The translations under genes were made by a program, and so were the position numbers. The notes beneath the pieces are model-generated. The model ran no database searches. It saw nothing but the letters and a program-made list of their open reading frames with translations, and had not been told where the DNA came from. Source: Nitrospirales bacterium (lineage in GTDB: Bacteria; Nitrospirota; Nitrospiria; Nitrospirales; UBA8639). From it: a stretch of 64,000 nucleotides of DNA. This document shows positions 48,257 to 58,759 of the stretch, piece by piece (positions within the stretch are counted from its first letter, which is position 1; the number at the start of each line of letters is the position of its first letter). Location of the stretch: the NCBI GenBank assembly GCA_029261295.1, contig JAJDBP010000029.1:62001-126000 (forward strand), read 5' to 3'.

Positions 48257-49345
48257 TTATTTTAATTTGAGGAAGAGATTTACACCAACCATCAAGAACA
48301 TCACAGTAGCAATCCAAGCTCCAACAATGGGGAGTACCGCCCCATTTTGTCCTAGCACCATCCCGACAGAATGAGCCGCCCAAAATAAAAATCCTATCGC
48401 TAACGTTTGCCCAACACCCTTGGCGGCTCCCACCGTCCGAAGCCCACTTTCACGCAAACTGATTGAAATCCCTAAAAGCGTCATGACAAGTGGGACCATG
48501 GCAAAGGCCACTCGAGCCCAATAATCAGTGACATACCGTTGCGGATTATGTCCATCCATTTTTATCCTCTTGATATACGCCTTCAACGTTTCAAGTGTCA
48601 TATTTTTAGGATTTTGCGACATCCAATTTTGAAAGTCTTTGGGCATTAATGGAAGAGCAAGAGTATCATGGGGCAACTCTGTAATCGCCACCCGACCATC
48701 ATTCTTCACTTGACGCTGAACGACCTGCTCCATCATCCAAGTCCCTTGAACGAATGTTCCACGTGCAGCTTCAACAATTTCAGATAAGCGAAATGGATCA
48801 CTCAAAGTATAGTGATGGACACCTGTGAGAGACTTCCCATCCGGCTCTACTGCATCAATCCGCAAAAGTTCGGTTGGCCCTACCCGTAGCCACAAGCGAT
48901 CTGGTGCTGAGAGCAGAGCCTCTGGCTTCTGTTTGATTAACACCATCTCCACATATTCGGCCTGTTGATTAGCCAAGGGAATCACGACCGAAGTCAAGCC
49001 AAAGCTCATGGCACTCACCAACATGCCAAATGCAAAAAAGGGAACGGCAATTTCATAAAAGCTTAATCCGCAACTCCGCATAGCTGTAATTTCTCGAGTC
49101 CTCCTCAACCCACCCACGGTGAGGATTGAAGCCATTAAGGCACCAAGCGGAGCTAATAAATACATAATTTCAGGAATTCGATATACAAAAAAACTTAAAA
49201 TTAGAGAAAGGTCCGCATCGAATTTTGAAAATTTTCGAAGTTTTTCAAAAAAATCGACTACGATATAAATGGTTAAAACTGTAGCTAGGCAAAGCAGAAA
49301 GTTACGGGCAACCTTCCCCAGGACATACCAGAAAATTTTACTCAT
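48257..49345 (-). CDS. lptG: Lipopolysaccharide export permease LptG
   Basis: The 362-aa protein (ATG 49345, AGAGG upstream) has three N-terminal and three C-terminal membrane segments with a periplasmic jellyroll between, as in the YjgP/YjgQ family: YVLGKVARNFLLCLATVLTI, LGALMASILTVGGLRRTREI (with the T-x-M-R-x-x-G helix) and AAKGVGQTLAIGFLFW. With LptF and LptB it drives lipopolysaccharide to the outer membrane. It follows lptF by 25 bases. Confidence 0.9.
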   Translation of the reverse strand: MSKIFWYVLGKVARNFLLCLATVLTIYIVVDFFEKLRKFSKFDADLSLILSFFVYRIPEIMYLLAPLGALMASILTVGGLRRTREITAMRSCGLSFYEIAVPFFAFGMLVSAMSFGLTSVVIPLANQQAEYVEMVLIKQKPEALLSAPDRLWLRVGPTELLRIDAVEPDGKSLTGVHHYTLSDPFRLSEIVEAARGTFVQGTWMMEQVVQRQVKNDGRVAITELPHDTLALPLMPKDFQNWMSQNPKNMTLETLKAYIKRIKMDGHNPQRYVTDYWARVAFAMVPLVMTLLGISISLRESGLRTVGAAKGVGQTLAIGFLFWAAHSVGMVLGQNGAVLPIVGAWIATVMFLMVGVNLFLKLK

Positions 49346-49370
49346 AGTTGCCTCTGGGATAATTGCCACA

Positions 49371-50459
49371 TTATTGTTTTTGGGTCTTGTGGAACATCCA
49401 CGCCGTAATCATCCCTAACAGAACATTGGGCAACCACGCTCCAACAATTGGCGCAACATTGCCCTTGGTCACTAAAAATTCCCCCAAGATATTCAGCATA
49501 TAAAATCCAATGATCACCAACACACCAATAGCAAACCCACCAGCTCTTCCAGATCGTTTCGAAACAATCCCAAGAGGGACACCTAGCAATCCCAAAACAA
49601 ACGTACTCACTGGAAACGCCGTATCCTTGTGATATTCCACCAAACGTCGAAGCGTACTAGATTTCTTCACACCAGGCACTTCTAACCTTGCCAGAAGTTC
49701 CTCATAGGTTGGTCGCTTAGCCCTGACCTTTGCAGATTTAAAAGGCGAAGGCATCCAAAAGTCATATGTCTGAAAGGTGACACGATGAAAGGCCGAAGTC
49801 TCCTTGGGAATCTGATGAATAGCACCGTCAATGAGGCGAATACCGATTTGTCTCTTTTCATTTTGTTTCAGCATTTTAAATTGCTGCGCCACAATAATTA
49901 ACGGTTGCTCAGGGTCTCGTTGATCGGAAATAAAAACCCCTTTTTTTTGATCAGAATCTTCACGACGATTTGGCACATAGATCATCAGTCCAGGGAGCGG
50001 TTCATTGAACACTCCGGAATCCACGCCGAGGGTCATTTCGTCTTCAATCACACTCATCGCTAAGGTCTTCAAAGACACATTGGCCCAGGGCTGTCCCCAT
50101 TGGGAAAGAATCATCGTTAACGCAAAGACAGCACCAGCAAAAACCACAACGGGAATATTTATTCGCCAAAACCCTACTCCTGCAGCCCGAAGCGCAATCA
50201 CTTCGTTATCAAATGACATGCGATTAAATGCAGAAATTGTGGCGATCAAACACGCAATGGGTAGGGTGAGGACTAAAAATGAAGGAAGTAAATGCATGAT
50301 GATGTGACCCAAGGAGCCCAGACTGATCCCACGAGAAATGACCAAATCAACCAAGCGCAACATTTCTTTTGTGAAAATAATGAAGCAGAGTCCGAATAGA
50401 CTCGTCCAAAACGGGGAGAGGAGCTCTAGGAAAATGTACCGGTCTAAAAGTCGTATCAA
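49371..50459 (-). CDS. lptF: Lipopolysaccharide export permease LptF
   Basis: The 362-aa permease has RLLDRYIFLELLSPFWTSLF, ACLIATISAFNRMSFDNEVI (LptF/G helix with a conserved N-R-M-S) and a periplasmic domain ending in a C-terminal triple-TM block (GLLGVPLGIVSKRSGRAGGF). The start is a TTG (50459) immediately preceded by an in-frame TAA, so no earlier start is possible. The context ATG-TAA-TTG also suggests translation re-initiation. lptB is not in the window. Confidence 0.9.
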   Translation of the reverse strand: MIRLLDRYIFLELLSPFWTSLFGLCFIIFTKEMLRLVDLVISRGISLGSLGHIIMHLLPSFLVLTLPIACLIATISAFNRMSFDNEVIALRAAGVGFWRINIPVVVFAGAVFALTMILSQWGQPWANVSLKTLAMSVIEDEMTLGVDSGVFNEPLPGLMIYVPNRREDSDQKKGVFISDQRDPEQPLIIVAQQFKMLKQNEKRQIGIRLIDGAIHQIPKETSAFHRVTFQTYDFWMPSPFKSAKVRAKRPTYEELLARLEVPGVKKSSTLRRLVEYHKDTAFPVSTFVLGLLGVPLGIVSKRSGRAGGFAIGVLVIIGFYMLNILGEFLVTKGNVAPIVGAWLPNVLLGMITAWMFHKTQKQ

Positions 50460-50627
50460 TTACATCAATGAGCCTGACTCAACGAAAATAAAGGCCAAGC
50501 TAAGAAAATATTCTCAACCAATCCGTAGAGCCACTTGAGCAGGCCCTATCCATTCTCCTTAAGGTAAGGAACTTAAGAGTCAAAACCATTGACCCATGAT
50601 GAGAGAGAAATATCATGCTGCCATTTA

Positions 50628-50656
50628 TTGACAGATTTTTCAAACTATGCTAAATC
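50628..50656 (+). promoter_or_regulatory. Promoter of the csp leader
   Basis: TTGACA (50628-50633) and TAAATC (50651-50656) are 17 bases apart, with TGC immediately before the -10 (extended -10). Transcription would begin near 50663, giving a leader of about 145 bases before the csp GTG. The rest of 50460-50806 holds the hairpin below and no gene. Confidence 0.55.
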
Positions 50657-50706
50657 TTTTTTGGTTTTATTTAGGGTAAAAGAGTTGAAAGATAGAAGAT
50701 GCTGTG

Positions 50707-50743
50707 AAGCCGAAAGAGGAAAAGTCTCCTTTTTCGGCTTTTT
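50707..50743 (+). terminator. Terminator-like hairpin inside the csp leader
   Basis: AAGCCGAAAGAGGA (50707-50720) pairs with TCCTTTTTCGGCTT (50727-50740), 14 base pairs with one G-U, a six-base loop, followed by TTTACTTTTG. It is oriented for forward transcription and lies between the leader promoter and the csp ribosome-binding site, so it could attenuate csp or end a small RNA. Confidence 0.65.
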
Positions 50744-50806
50744 ACTTTTGAGTTCGATTTTCTTTTTATATATTTTTTGCTCACTGCCAGCAAGGGAGGC
50801 GCGATT

Positions 50807-51028
50807 GTGAAGAGTCAAGGAACCGTAAAATGGTTTAATGATCGAAAGGGCTTTGGCTTTATTCAGGTGGAAGGCGGACAGGATGTATTTGTTCATTATT
50901 CTGCTCTTCAAGAAGATGGGTTTAAATCTCTCAAAGAAGGTGAGTCGGTTGAGTTTGACTTGGTAGAAGGCGCAAAGGGCCCCCAAGCAGCCAATGTCAC
51001 TAAGTTTGGCATTGAACAACCGTCCTAG
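50807..51028 (+). CDS. Cold shock protein (CspA family)
   Basis: From GTG 50807 (GGGAGG eight to thirteen bases upstream) the 73-aa protein shows [18 protein letters not shown] and [14 protein letters not shown], the RNP1 and RNP2 motifs of the cold-shock fold. It binds single-stranded RNA as a chaperone. The long leader is typical of csp genes. An in-frame TTG at 50777 would disrupt the usual family start. Confidence 0.94.
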   Translation: MKSQGTVKWFNDRKGFGFIQVEGGQDVFVHYSALQEDGFKSLKEGESVEFDLVEGAKGPQAANVTKFGIEQPS

Positions 51029-51151
51029 TTTTTATCTGGGTAATTGACGTCCAGTTTGTGTTTTGTTGAATAGGTTTTCGAATTCAACCAAACCACTTTT
51101 CACATCTCAAGAGTAGATTTGGTCAGGTGTGTTTGCCGGCATAGTCTATTC

Positions 51152-51181
51152 TTGACTTCCCTCTTTTTCCCCTGATAGACT
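51152..51181 (+). promoter_or_regulatory. Promoter of the NHL-propeller gene
   Basis: TTGACT (51152-51157) and TAGACT (51176-51181) are 18 bases apart, with TG one base before the -10. The start would lie about 67 bases upstream of the ATG at 51255, which has AGGGGA eight to thirteen bases upstream. Confidence 0.5.
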
Positions 51182-51254
51182 TCACACCTAAGTCATTGTA
51201 TTTATTAGAAAAAAATTAAAAAATATGGTGCGTTTTATTTTTTAGGGGACTAGT

Positions 51255-54200
51255 ATGAGCACAAAAATTTTCCAGACATTATTTATTGGACATTGCCCAC
51301 AACTTCGGATCCTAACAGTTGAAAATGAAAGTGAAGACTGGGGTGCAGGACAAAATCGGGATGATCAACTCCCACCAGCCCCTTCAAATGTTCGCGCGAT
51401 TCCCGATCACGGAAAAACAACCATTACTTGGGATCCCGTGCCTCAAGCCCTATATTACAACTTATATTTTGCCACGACCAAAGGCGTACAGATCAAACCT
51501 TGTGACCTCGCCCGCCCGATTGCTGCACCAGAAGATTTCATTACCCAAATAGACCTCAAAAAAGACACGGCAAATTGTATTGAAGGGGTAGCTACACCCT
51601 ATTCCCACAACGACCTCAGCAATAATCTGTGTTACCACTATGCCCTCACCGTGGTCACTGAAGGGGGCGAAAGCCCAATGTCAGAAGAAGTCATGTCCAT
51701 TCCCTCACCCTACCTCGCAGTCATGCAATTTGGGTGTGAAGGGGTAGATGAAGGGGAATTCAAATCCCCAACCGGCATTGCGGTCGATAAAGACGGCCAT
51801 ATTTATGTTGGCGACACAGACAATCATTCCATTCAAAAATTTGATAAATCTGGAAAATTTCTTGCTCGCTGGGGAGAAGAACCCGATTCAATCGAAGGCA
51901 GCTTTTATTATCCACGTGGCATCGGCACTTCTCCAGAAGGTGACGTCTATGTGGCAGATAGTGGAAATAATCGAATTCAAAAATTCGACCCTGAAGGAAA
52001 TATCATTAATGCATGGGGGAAATTTGGCTTTGCTTGGCGTGGTGCTGAAGCAGGTAAGTTTGATGTCCCTTGGGGAATTACGACAGACACGCAAGGCAAT
52101 CTGTATGTATCAGATACCAGTAATGCCCGAGTGCAAAAATTCCTTGCTGATGGCACCCCTACACTCACCTGGGGAAGAGATGGAGGCTACGATGGGGCAT
52201 TCTTTTACCCTAGAGGCCTTGGGGTCGACTTTGTCGGAAATGTCTATGTGGCTGACGAGGGGAATCATCGTATCCAAAAATTCGATTCTCGTGGAAACTT
52301 CCTATTGAAATGGGGAAAAGAGGGGAACGCTCCCGGTCAATTTAAATCTCCCTGGGGGGTAGCCTGCGATCCATTAGGATATATCTATGTGGTGGATAGC
52401 GGGAATCATCGCGTTCAAAAATTTGAGCCAAATGGCAATTATCTCTGTTCCTGGGGAAACCGTGGGTTAACAGAAGGTCAACTCAATTTCCCATCGGGAA
52501 TTGCCATTGATAAAGAAGGTAATGTCTATGTCATCGATAGCGGAAACCATCGATTAACAAAATTCGCGCCAACCGAAGAAGAATTGAAACGAGGAAAGCA
52601 GGAAAAACCTGAAACCGCTGACCTTTCTGCTCCCATTAATCTAGCCGTAAAACCTGGCGACACTGAAAATATATTGAGTTGGTTAGAAATTCCAGACGCC
52701 ATCACCTACAATCTCTACTTCAGTACAGATCCGAATCTGACAATGGAAACTTCCACTAAGATTGAGGGGGTGACCACTCCATATATTCATAGCGGATTGA
52801 CCAACAATACCCCATACTTTTATGCCCTTTCCGCTGTGATGGAAGATGAAGCCGAAAGTACACTTTCTGAAGAACAAACCGCCATTCCAGTTCTCATAGA
52901 TATTTCTGCTCCGCAAAATCCCGATATTGTGTTGAACCATGGGTCCTATATGACCAATAGCCCAGATATGGTTTCCACGATTTCAGCAAAAGACGTGGAT
53001 AGCGGTGTGGCAGCCTATTTCATCTCCGAAAACCCCATGACCCCAAGTGCCACTATGCCAGGATGGGTCGAGGTCGAACCTGAGCTAAAATTTGGTGCAA
53101 CCATTCCCTTCACCACATCTCCGGGTGATGGCACAAAAACCGTCTATGTGTGGTTCAAGGATACCAATAACAACGTATCGGTACCCGCCAGTGCCAGTAT
53201 TGTCCTGAATACCTCAGGTTATGTCTGTCTGTCTAAATGGGGCAAAGCCGGACGTGGAGCATCCCTTCTTCATGGAGGTGAATTTATCAGCCCCATGTAT
53301 GGGATGACTATTGATCGACAGGGTTCAATTTTCGTAGTCGATAACGGAAACAATCGTATTCAAAAGTTTGACCGTAATGGCAATTTCATTCTGCTATGGG
53401 GAAACTTCGGATCAGCTAATAGTAATTTCAATAATCCTACGGGTATTGCAACCGATGCGGATGGGAACGTGTTTGTCGCCGATACCAACAACCATCGCAT
53501 TCAAAAGTTTGATGGAAAACTTGGGCACTACATGATGAAATTAGGCTCACGAGGCAATGGCGAAGGCCAATTCAATGCTCCATGGGGTGTGGCTGTGGAC
53601 CGGGTCCGTGGGTACCTCTATGTCGTAGATAGCGCAAATTTCCGAGTTCAAAAATTTGATGAAACCGGTGAATTCATCATGCAATGGGGCAGCTTTGGCA
53701 ATAACGACGGACAATTTTATTTTGCTAGAGGAATAGCCGTCGACCAAACAGATGGAACGGTGTATGTAGTTGATATGGGGAACCATCGAGTTCAAAAATT
53801 TGATACCAGCTCCAATGTCCTCCCACAGCTACTCACAAAATGGGGAGGTGGGCTTGGCCCAGGTCACGCTAGTAGTGCCCGCGCACAAGAACCGGGGCAA
53901 TTCCGGTCTCCTTGGGGTATCACGGTCGATGAAACCGGTGATGTGTTTGTGAGTGACACGGGAAATCAACGGCTACAAAAGTTTGACCGTGATGGAAATT
54001 TCATTACTCAATGGGGCGGATTTGGCACCAATCAAGGCCAATTTAACTTCCCGTATGGCTTAGGTGTCGATAGCCGGAACCATGTCTTTGTGGTTGATAG
54101 CGGAAACATGTGTGTTCAAGAGTTCATGCCAGCCGAAGAAGCTGAAGACCATTTCCAAGAAGAAGAAGCCATGGCATTTATTCCTGAGGCAGCAGAATAG
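51255..54200 (+). CDS. 981-aa protein with two six-bladed NHL propellers and FN3-like domains
   Basis: Residues 40-140 form a fibronectin-III-like domain (PSNVRAIPDHGKTTITWDPV). About 155-440 carry six NHL repeats (GIAVDKDGHIYVGDTDNHSI onward). 455-545 hold a second FN3-like domain (LAVKPGDTENILSWLEIPDA), about 550-650 an Ig-like domain, and 655-960 six more NHL repeats (GMTIDRQGSIFVVDNGNNRI onward). There is no signal peptide or membrane anchor at the N-terminus, so export would need another route. NHL propellers bind proteins or RNA. The gene is a single transcription unit; its product may be a large scaffold. Confidence 0.88.
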   Translation: MSTKIFQTLFIGHCPQLRILTVENESEDWGAGQNRDDQLPPAPSNVRAIPDHGKTTITWDPVPQALYYNLYFATTKGVQIKPCDLARPIAAPEDFITQIDLKKDTANCIEGVATPYSHNDLSNNLCYHYALTVVTEGGESPMSEEVMSIPSPYLAVMQFGCEGVDEGEFKSPTGIAVDKDGHIYVGDTDNHSIQKFDKSGKFLARWGEEPDSIEGSFYYPRGIGTSPEGDVYVADSGNNRIQKFDPEGNIINAWGKFGFAWRGAEAGKFDVPWGITTDTQGNLYVSDTSNARVQKFLADGTPTLTWGRDGGYDGAFFYPRGLGVDFVGNVYVADEGNHRIQKFDSRGNFLLKWGKEGNAPGQFKSPWGVACDPLGYIYVVDSGNHRVQKFEPNGNYLCSWGNRGLTEGQLNFPSGIAIDKEGNVYVIDSGNHRLTKFAPTEEELKRGKQEKPETADLSAPINLAVKPGDTENILSWLEIPDAITYNLYFSTDPNLTMETSTKIEGVTTPYIHSGLTNNTPYFYALSAVMEDEAESTLSEEQTAIPVLIDISAPQNPDIVLNHGSYMTNSPDMVSTISAKDVDSGVAAYFISENPMTPSATMPGWVEVEPELKFGATIPFTTSPGDGTKTVYVWFKDTNNNVSVPASASIVLNTSGYVCLSKWGKAGRGASLLHGGEFISPMYGMTIDRQGSIFVVDNGNNRIQKFDRNGNFILLWGNFGSANSNFNNPTGIATDADGNVFVADTNNHRIQKFDGKLGHYMMKLGSRGNGEGQFNAPWGVAVDRVRGYLYVVDSANFRVQKFDETGEFIMQWGSFGNNDGQFYFARGIAVDQTDGTVYVVDMGNHRVQKFDTSSNVLPQLLTKWGGGLGPGHASSARAQEPGQFRSPWGITVDETGDVFVSDTGNQRLQKFDRDGNFITQWGGFGTNQGQFNFPYGLGVDSRNHVFVVDSGNMCVQEFMPAEEAEDHFQEEEAMAFIPEAAE

Positions 54201-54247
54201 GAAATAGCCAACTTTCGTCGCTTGGCAAAATCTTAGACAAACTAAAC

Positions 54248-54287
54248 TTTTCGGGCTTGAGCCTCTCCATTCGCTCAAGCCCGAAAA
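54248..54287. terminator. Perfect 15-bp hairpin after the NHL gene
   Basis: TTTTCGGGCTTGAGC (54248-54262) pairs perfectly with GCTCAAGCCCGAAAA (54273-54287) around ten bases. It follows the stop of the NHL gene by 47 bases. The flanking T and A runs are part of the stem, so it may terminate in either direction. Confidence 0.65.
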
Positions 54288-54384
54288 ATGATCACTTCTC
54301 CTACAGCCTTAGAAAACAAAGTGACAGGTTTTTTCTTCTAGCTTTTCCGAATTACTACAATTCCAAAAGCCGCAGACCTGCAGA

Positions 54385-54413
54385 TTGACTGCACTCTCAG
54401 GGGATTTTATGAT
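54385..54413 (+). promoter_or_regulatory. Promoter of guaB-guaA-rluB
   Basis: TTGACT (54385-54390) and TATGAT (54408-54413) with exactly 17 bases between is a near-consensus promoter. Start would be near 54420, 75 bases before guaB. No purine-riboswitch motif was recognised in the leader. Confidence 0.65.
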
Positions 54414-54494
54414 GAGACCCACTTCTGACCTCACAAGACATCATACAAACCTTGGGTCTTCAAATTTAGGAACCTACTCTCAAGGCCTTTAATT

Positions 54495-55955
54495 ATGTGG
54501 GATCAACAATTACGAATTGGGCTGACTTTTGATGACGTGGTCTTAACACCTCGCCGTTCAAATATCGTCCCCTCTGATGTTGAAACTAATACCCAACTCA
54601 CGAGGAATATTCGCATCAACATTCCAATTCTCAGTGCAGCCATGGATACCGTAACAGAGGGACGATTAGCTATTTCTCTCGCCCGAGAAGGGGGAATTGG
54701 CATTATCCACCGCGCACTTCCGCCTGAAAGCCAAGCGGCAGAAGTTGATAAGGTCAAAAAATCAGAAAGTGGGATGATCCTTTCTCCCATTACGATTTCT
54801 CCAGACCATACTATCCGCGATGCACACCACTTAATGGCCACATACAGGATTTCAGGAATCCCTGTCACGCAAGACAAAAAACTCGTTGGAATATTGACCA
54901 ACCGTGATCTTCGATTTGAAAACCGAATGGACCTCAAAGTCGGCCAAGCCATGACCAAAAATAAGCTGGTGACGGCACCCGAAGGTACCAGTCTAGAGAA
55001 GGCCCAAACGATCCTTCATGAACATCGAATTGAGAAATTACTGGTGGTCAATGACCAATTTGAATTACGTGGATTAATTACGATCAAAGATATTCAAAAA
55101 AAGATTAAATACCCCTTCGCCTGTAAAGATGATCAAGGAAGATTGCGTGTTGGTGCCGCTGTGGGAACAGGACCGGATGTAGAAGATCGTCTAGAGCGCC
55201 TCACCAAAGCCGGAATTGATGTGTTGGTGGTTGATACAGCACATGGCCATGCCCAGAGTGTCCTCGACAAGGTCAAAGCCATCAAAGCCCAATATCCAAA
55301 CCTTGAATTAATTGCTGGCAATGTCGCAACGGCAGAAGCGACCAAGGATTTGATTGAAGCCGGTGCGGACGCCATAAAGGTTGGCGTCGGACCAGGGTCC
55401 ATCTGCACAACACGAATTGTCTCAGGAGCTGGCGTTCCCCAGCTTACCGCTGTGGCGGATTGTGCGAGCGTCGCCAAAAAACATGGCGTCCCCCTCATTG
55501 CGGATGGCGGAATAAAATATTCTGGCGACATCACCAAAGCATTAGCGGCAGGAGCTTCATCAATAATGATCGGATCGCTTTTTGCCGGTACCGAAGAATC
55601 ACCAGGCGAAACAGTTCTTTATCAGGGACGAACCTATAAGGAATATCGAGGAATGGGCTCGTTGGGCGCCATGGAGCGCGGAGGAAAAGATCGATATTTC
55701 CAAGAAGGACGTGAGACCTCAAAACTCGTCCCCGAAGGGATTGAGGCCCGAGTACCATTCAAAGGGAATTTGTCAGGCCTGATTTATCAACTAGTCGGAG
55801 GACTCAAAGCAGGAATGGGCTACTGCGGATGCCGAACCATTCCTGAGTTACAACAAGAGGCGCGCTTTTTACAACTCACCTCAGCGGGTCTTCGTGAAGC
55901 CCATGTCCATGATGTCATTATTACGAAGGAGGCCCCGAATTATCGGGCTGACTAA
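54495..55955 (+). CDS. guaB: Inosine-5'-monophosphate dehydrogenase
   Basis: The 486-aa enzyme starts [20 protein letters not shown], has two CBS domains at about residues 95-205 and the catalytic cysteine loop in [19 protein letters not shown] (near residue 302), with the flap segment [10 protein letters not shown]. It oxidises IMP to XMP, the committed step to GMP. It is first in an operon with guaA. Confidence 0.97.
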   Translation: MWDQQLRIGLTFDDVVLTPRRSNIVPSDVETNTQLTRNIRINIPILSAAMDTVTEGRLAISLAREGGIGIIHRALPPESQAAEVDKVKKSESGMILSPITISPDHTIRDAHHLMATYRISGIPVTQDKKLVGILTNRDLRFENRMDLKVGQAMTKNKLVTAPEGTSLEKAQTILHEHRIEKLLVVNDQFELRGLITIKDIQKKIKYPFACKDDQGRLRVGAAVGTGPDVEDRLERLTKAGIDVLVVDTAHGHAQSVLDKVKAIKAQYPNLELIAGNVATAEATKDLIEAGADAIKVGVGPGSICTTRIVSGAGVPQLTAVADCASVAKKHGVPLIADGGIKYSGDITKALAAGASSIMIGSLFAGTEESPGETVLYQGRTYKEYRGMGSLGAMERGGKDRYFQEGRETSKLVPEGIEARVPFKGNLSGLIYQLVGGLKAGMGYCGCRTIPELQQEARFLQLTSAGLREAHVHDVIITKEAPNYRAD

Positions 55956-56006
55956 GACTTGATCCTTTCCCCCAGGACTCAGATCTTATAGACCTGCCAT
56001 ACGCCT

Positions 56007-57563
56007 ATGGACCCCCAGCATGACACCATTGTCATCCTTGACTTTGGCTCCCAATACACGCAGCTCATTGCACGACGAATTCGAGAATTCCAGGTGTTTT
56101 CTGTCATTCTCCCAGCGAATGCGTCGTTACAAGAAATCCTGACCCATCAGCCTAAAGGCCTTATTTTTTCAGGTGGGCCAGCCAGTGTGAATCAAATTCA
56201 AGCCCCGAAACTCGCTTCCAAAATTTTCCAAATGGGAATTCCGATTTTAGGCATCTGTTATGGAATGCAACTGATCGCCCACCATTGTGGTGGAACCGTT
56301 AATCCCTCCCCCAAACGAGAATTCGGTCGAGCAGACCTCCAAATTGATGATACGTCGGATTTATTTAAGGGGATCAAAAGCCAAAAGCCCTTTCCTGTTT
56401 GGATGTCCCATGGTGACTCGGTCGAACGAGTCCCTCAAGGATTTCAAAAAATTGCCCATACCGGCCATGCCCCAATTGCCGCCATGAGAAAAATAAAAGG
56501 TGGTCAACAATTATTTGGGATTCAATTCCATCCTGAAGTCGTCCACACCCAACATGGGTCAACCATCCTGAAAAACTTTGTCTGCCGCATTTGTCAATGT
56601 AAAACCACATGGACCATGGGCTCATTCATCGACCAAGCCATAAGCGAAATCCGACAAACGGTCGGCCAAAGCCAAGTCATCTGCGCACTCAGTGGAGGTG
56701 TTGATTCCACCGTGGCGGCCTTCCTGGTTCATCAAGCCATTGGCAAACAACTCACCTGCCTTTTTATTGATAACGGATTCATGCGGAAGGACGAGGTGCG
56801 GCAATTACAAAAAACATTTGAATCAGCCGACCATATGCCGGTGCGCATTGCCGATCATGAATCCACATTTCTGTCGGCATTGGGACGAACCATCAACCCC
56901 GAACGCAAACGAAAGATTATTGGTCGTCAATTCATAAAAGTCTTCGAATATGAAGCCGCTTCCTTGGGAACCGTGGATTTCCTGGTACAAGGCACGTTAT
57001 ACCCCGATGTGATTGAAAGCTTGAGTGTCAACGGCCCATCCGCCACGATAAAAACTCATCATAACGTGGGCGGCCTTCCCAAGCGTATGAAATTCAAATT
57101 AATTGAACCTTTCAGAGAATTATTCAAAGACGAAGTTCGCCAATTGGGATTGGAACTTGGGTTGCCAGAACAGATTGTCTGGCGTCAGCCATTTCCCGGT
57201 CCAGGCTTAGCCATTCGAATACTCGGAGCGGTCACCTCCGAACGATTAACCATTCTCCGCGATGCCGATGCCATTGTACGGGAAGAAATTGAAGCTGCAG
57301 GCTTATCTCGAAGTATTTGGCAATTCTTTGCCGTGTTGTTGCCCATACAAACCGTGGGGGTAATGGGTGATCAACGAACTTATGAATTTGTGATTGCCAT
57401 TCGTGCCATCACCAGTACAGATGGCATGACGGCCGATTGGGCAGAAATCCCACATCCCATTTTAGCCAAAATGTCGAACCGCATCATCAATGAAGTCCAT
57501 GGGGTTAACCGCGTCGTGTACGATATTAGCTCCAAACCTCCCGCAACCATTGAGTGGGAATAA
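56007..57563 (+). CDS. guaA: GMP synthase (glutamine-hydrolysing)
   Basis: The 518-aa protein has an N-terminal glutamine amidotransferase domain with [14 protein letters not shown] (nucleophile Cys) and FHPEV. The ATP-pyrophosphatase domain ([18 protein letters not shown]) and the C-terminal dimerisation domain ([20 protein letters not shown]) follow. It converts XMP to GMP. It follows guaB by 51 bases and overlaps rluB by one base. Confidence 0.97.
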   Translation: MDPQHDTIVILDFGSQYTQLIARRIREFQVFSVILPANASLQEILTHQPKGLIFSGGPASVNQIQAPKLASKIFQMGIPILGICYGMQLIAHHCGGTVNPSPKREFGRADLQIDDTSDLFKGIKSQKPFPVWMSHGDSVERVPQGFQKIAHTGHAPIAAMRKIKGGQQLFGIQFHPEVVHTQHGSTILKNFVCRICQCKTTWTMGSFIDQAISEIRQTVGQSQVICALSGGVDSTVAAFLVHQAIGKQLTCLFIDNGFMRKDEVRQLQKTFESADHMPVRIADHESTFLSALGRTINPERKRKIIGRQFIKVFEYEAASLGTVDFLVQGTLYPDVIESLSVNGPSATIKTHHNVGGLPKRMKFKLIEPFRELFKDEVRQLGLELGLPEQIVWRQPFPGPGLAIRILGAVTSERLTILRDADAIVREEIEAAGLSRSIWQFFAVLLPIQTVGVMGDQRTYEFVIAIRAITSTDGMTADWAEIPHPILAKMSNRIINEVHGVNRVVYDISSKPPATIEWE

Positions 57564-58759
57564 TGATGACTGCAGAGAAAAAAACCGTCCGCTTACAAAA
57601 AATCATTGCAGGGTCAGGCATTTCTTCTAGAAGAAAAGCTGAAGAATTTATTCGCCATGGGTTGGTCACTGTGAATGGCGAAACGGTCATGACGCTCGGC
57701 ACCAAGGTGGATCCCATCAACGACCACATTAAAGTCAACGGACGTCACTTGAAATCAAAAAGTCCAGACATGTTTGTCATGTTGAATAAACCTGTGGGAT
57801 ACCTTTCAACATTACATGATCCAGATGGTCGCCCAACGATTAAACAACTCATGACTAAACCGTCCTTACGATTATTTCCAGTCGGACGCCTCGATTTTGA
57901 TAGTGAAGGGCTACTACTCCTGACCAATAACGGAGATGTTGCTCAAGCCTGTCTTCATCCAACACATCATGTACAAAAAACCTATCTCGTCAAAGTGAAA
58001 GGCGTGTTGGAAGACATCCACCTTCAACAACTTCGTCGTGGTGTCACCCTAGAAGATGGGCACACCGCTCCAGCCAAAGTGAAAAAGGCTGGGAAAGCGC
58101 AAGCCAATTCCTGGATTGAAATCTCTATTCATGAAGGACGCAAGCATCAAGTCAAACGTATGTTTGAGCACATCGGTCACCCGGTGATTCGATTAAAACG
58201 TATTCAATTTGGTCCTTTGAACCTTGGAAAACTGCTTCCTGGAAAAACACGCTATCTGACAGACGACGAGGCAAATGACCTTCGACATCTCTCAGAAATT
58301 TCCACCGCATCTTTTCAGTCGACTCAACAGGTCGGCAAACACACCATAAAAACCGCCAAACTATCGTCATCTGGAACGTCTTCTCGCTGGGCATCGAACA
58401 AGAGTAAAAAGCCGGGACCAAGACCAAGGCTCAGCTCTTCAAGCACTCCCACGACCTTGAAACCTCACACGGGCAAGCGATTGGGACCGAAATCAAAAGA
58501 ACCCTCTTCTCACGCACCGCCTCGTACGACATCTTATATGAGCAAATCGTCAGGGCCTCCGCCAAAACGGGCATCCACTAGTGGCCCGTCGCGTTCAACA
58601 TCCCCAACGGGGAAACGGCCCGGACCAAATCCCAAAACAACGCTTTCAGGCGGGCCCTCTCGCTCGGCCTCAACCGCGAGTAAATATCCAGGGAAACCTC
58701 AACGACCAATCTTCACGAACCAACCACGCCCTCGTAATAAACAAAGAAAAAGGACATAG
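57563..58759 (+). CDS. rluB: 23S rRNA pseudouridine synthase RluB-type with long disordered tail
   Basis: The 398-aa protein (ATG 57563 overlapping the guaA TAA) has an S4 domain (VRLQKIIAGSGISSRRKAEE) and a catalytic core with the Asp in VGRLDFDSEGLLLLTNNGD, KTYLVKVKGVL and HEGRKHQVKRMFEHIGHPVI. The RluB/RsuA family modifies helix 89 of 23S rRNA or 16S rRNA. Residues 265-398 are a low-complexity tail rich in Ser, Pro, Lys and Arg with repeated KRPGPNPK- and SGPPPKR-like units, far longer than usual; it probably binds RNA. Confidence 0.9.
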   Translation: MMTAEKKTVRLQKIIAGSGISSRRKAEEFIRHGLVTVNGETVMTLGTKVDPINDHIKVNGRHLKSKSPDMFVMLNKPVGYLSTLHDPDGRPTIKQLMTKPSLRLFPVGRLDFDSEGLLLLTNNGDVAQACLHPTHHVQKTYLVKVKGVLEDIHLQQLRRGVTLEDGHTAPAKVKKAGKAQANSWIEISIHEGRKHQVKRMFEHIGHPVIRLKRIQFGPLNLGKLLPGKTRYLTDDEANDLRHLSEISTASFQSTQQVGKHTIKTAKLSSSGTSSRWASNKSKKPGPRPRLSSSSTPTTLKPHTGKRLGPKSKEPSSHAPPRTTSYMSKSSGPPPKRASTSGPSRSTSPTGKRPGPNPKTTLSGGPSRSASTASKYPGKPQRPIFTNQPRPRNKQRKRT

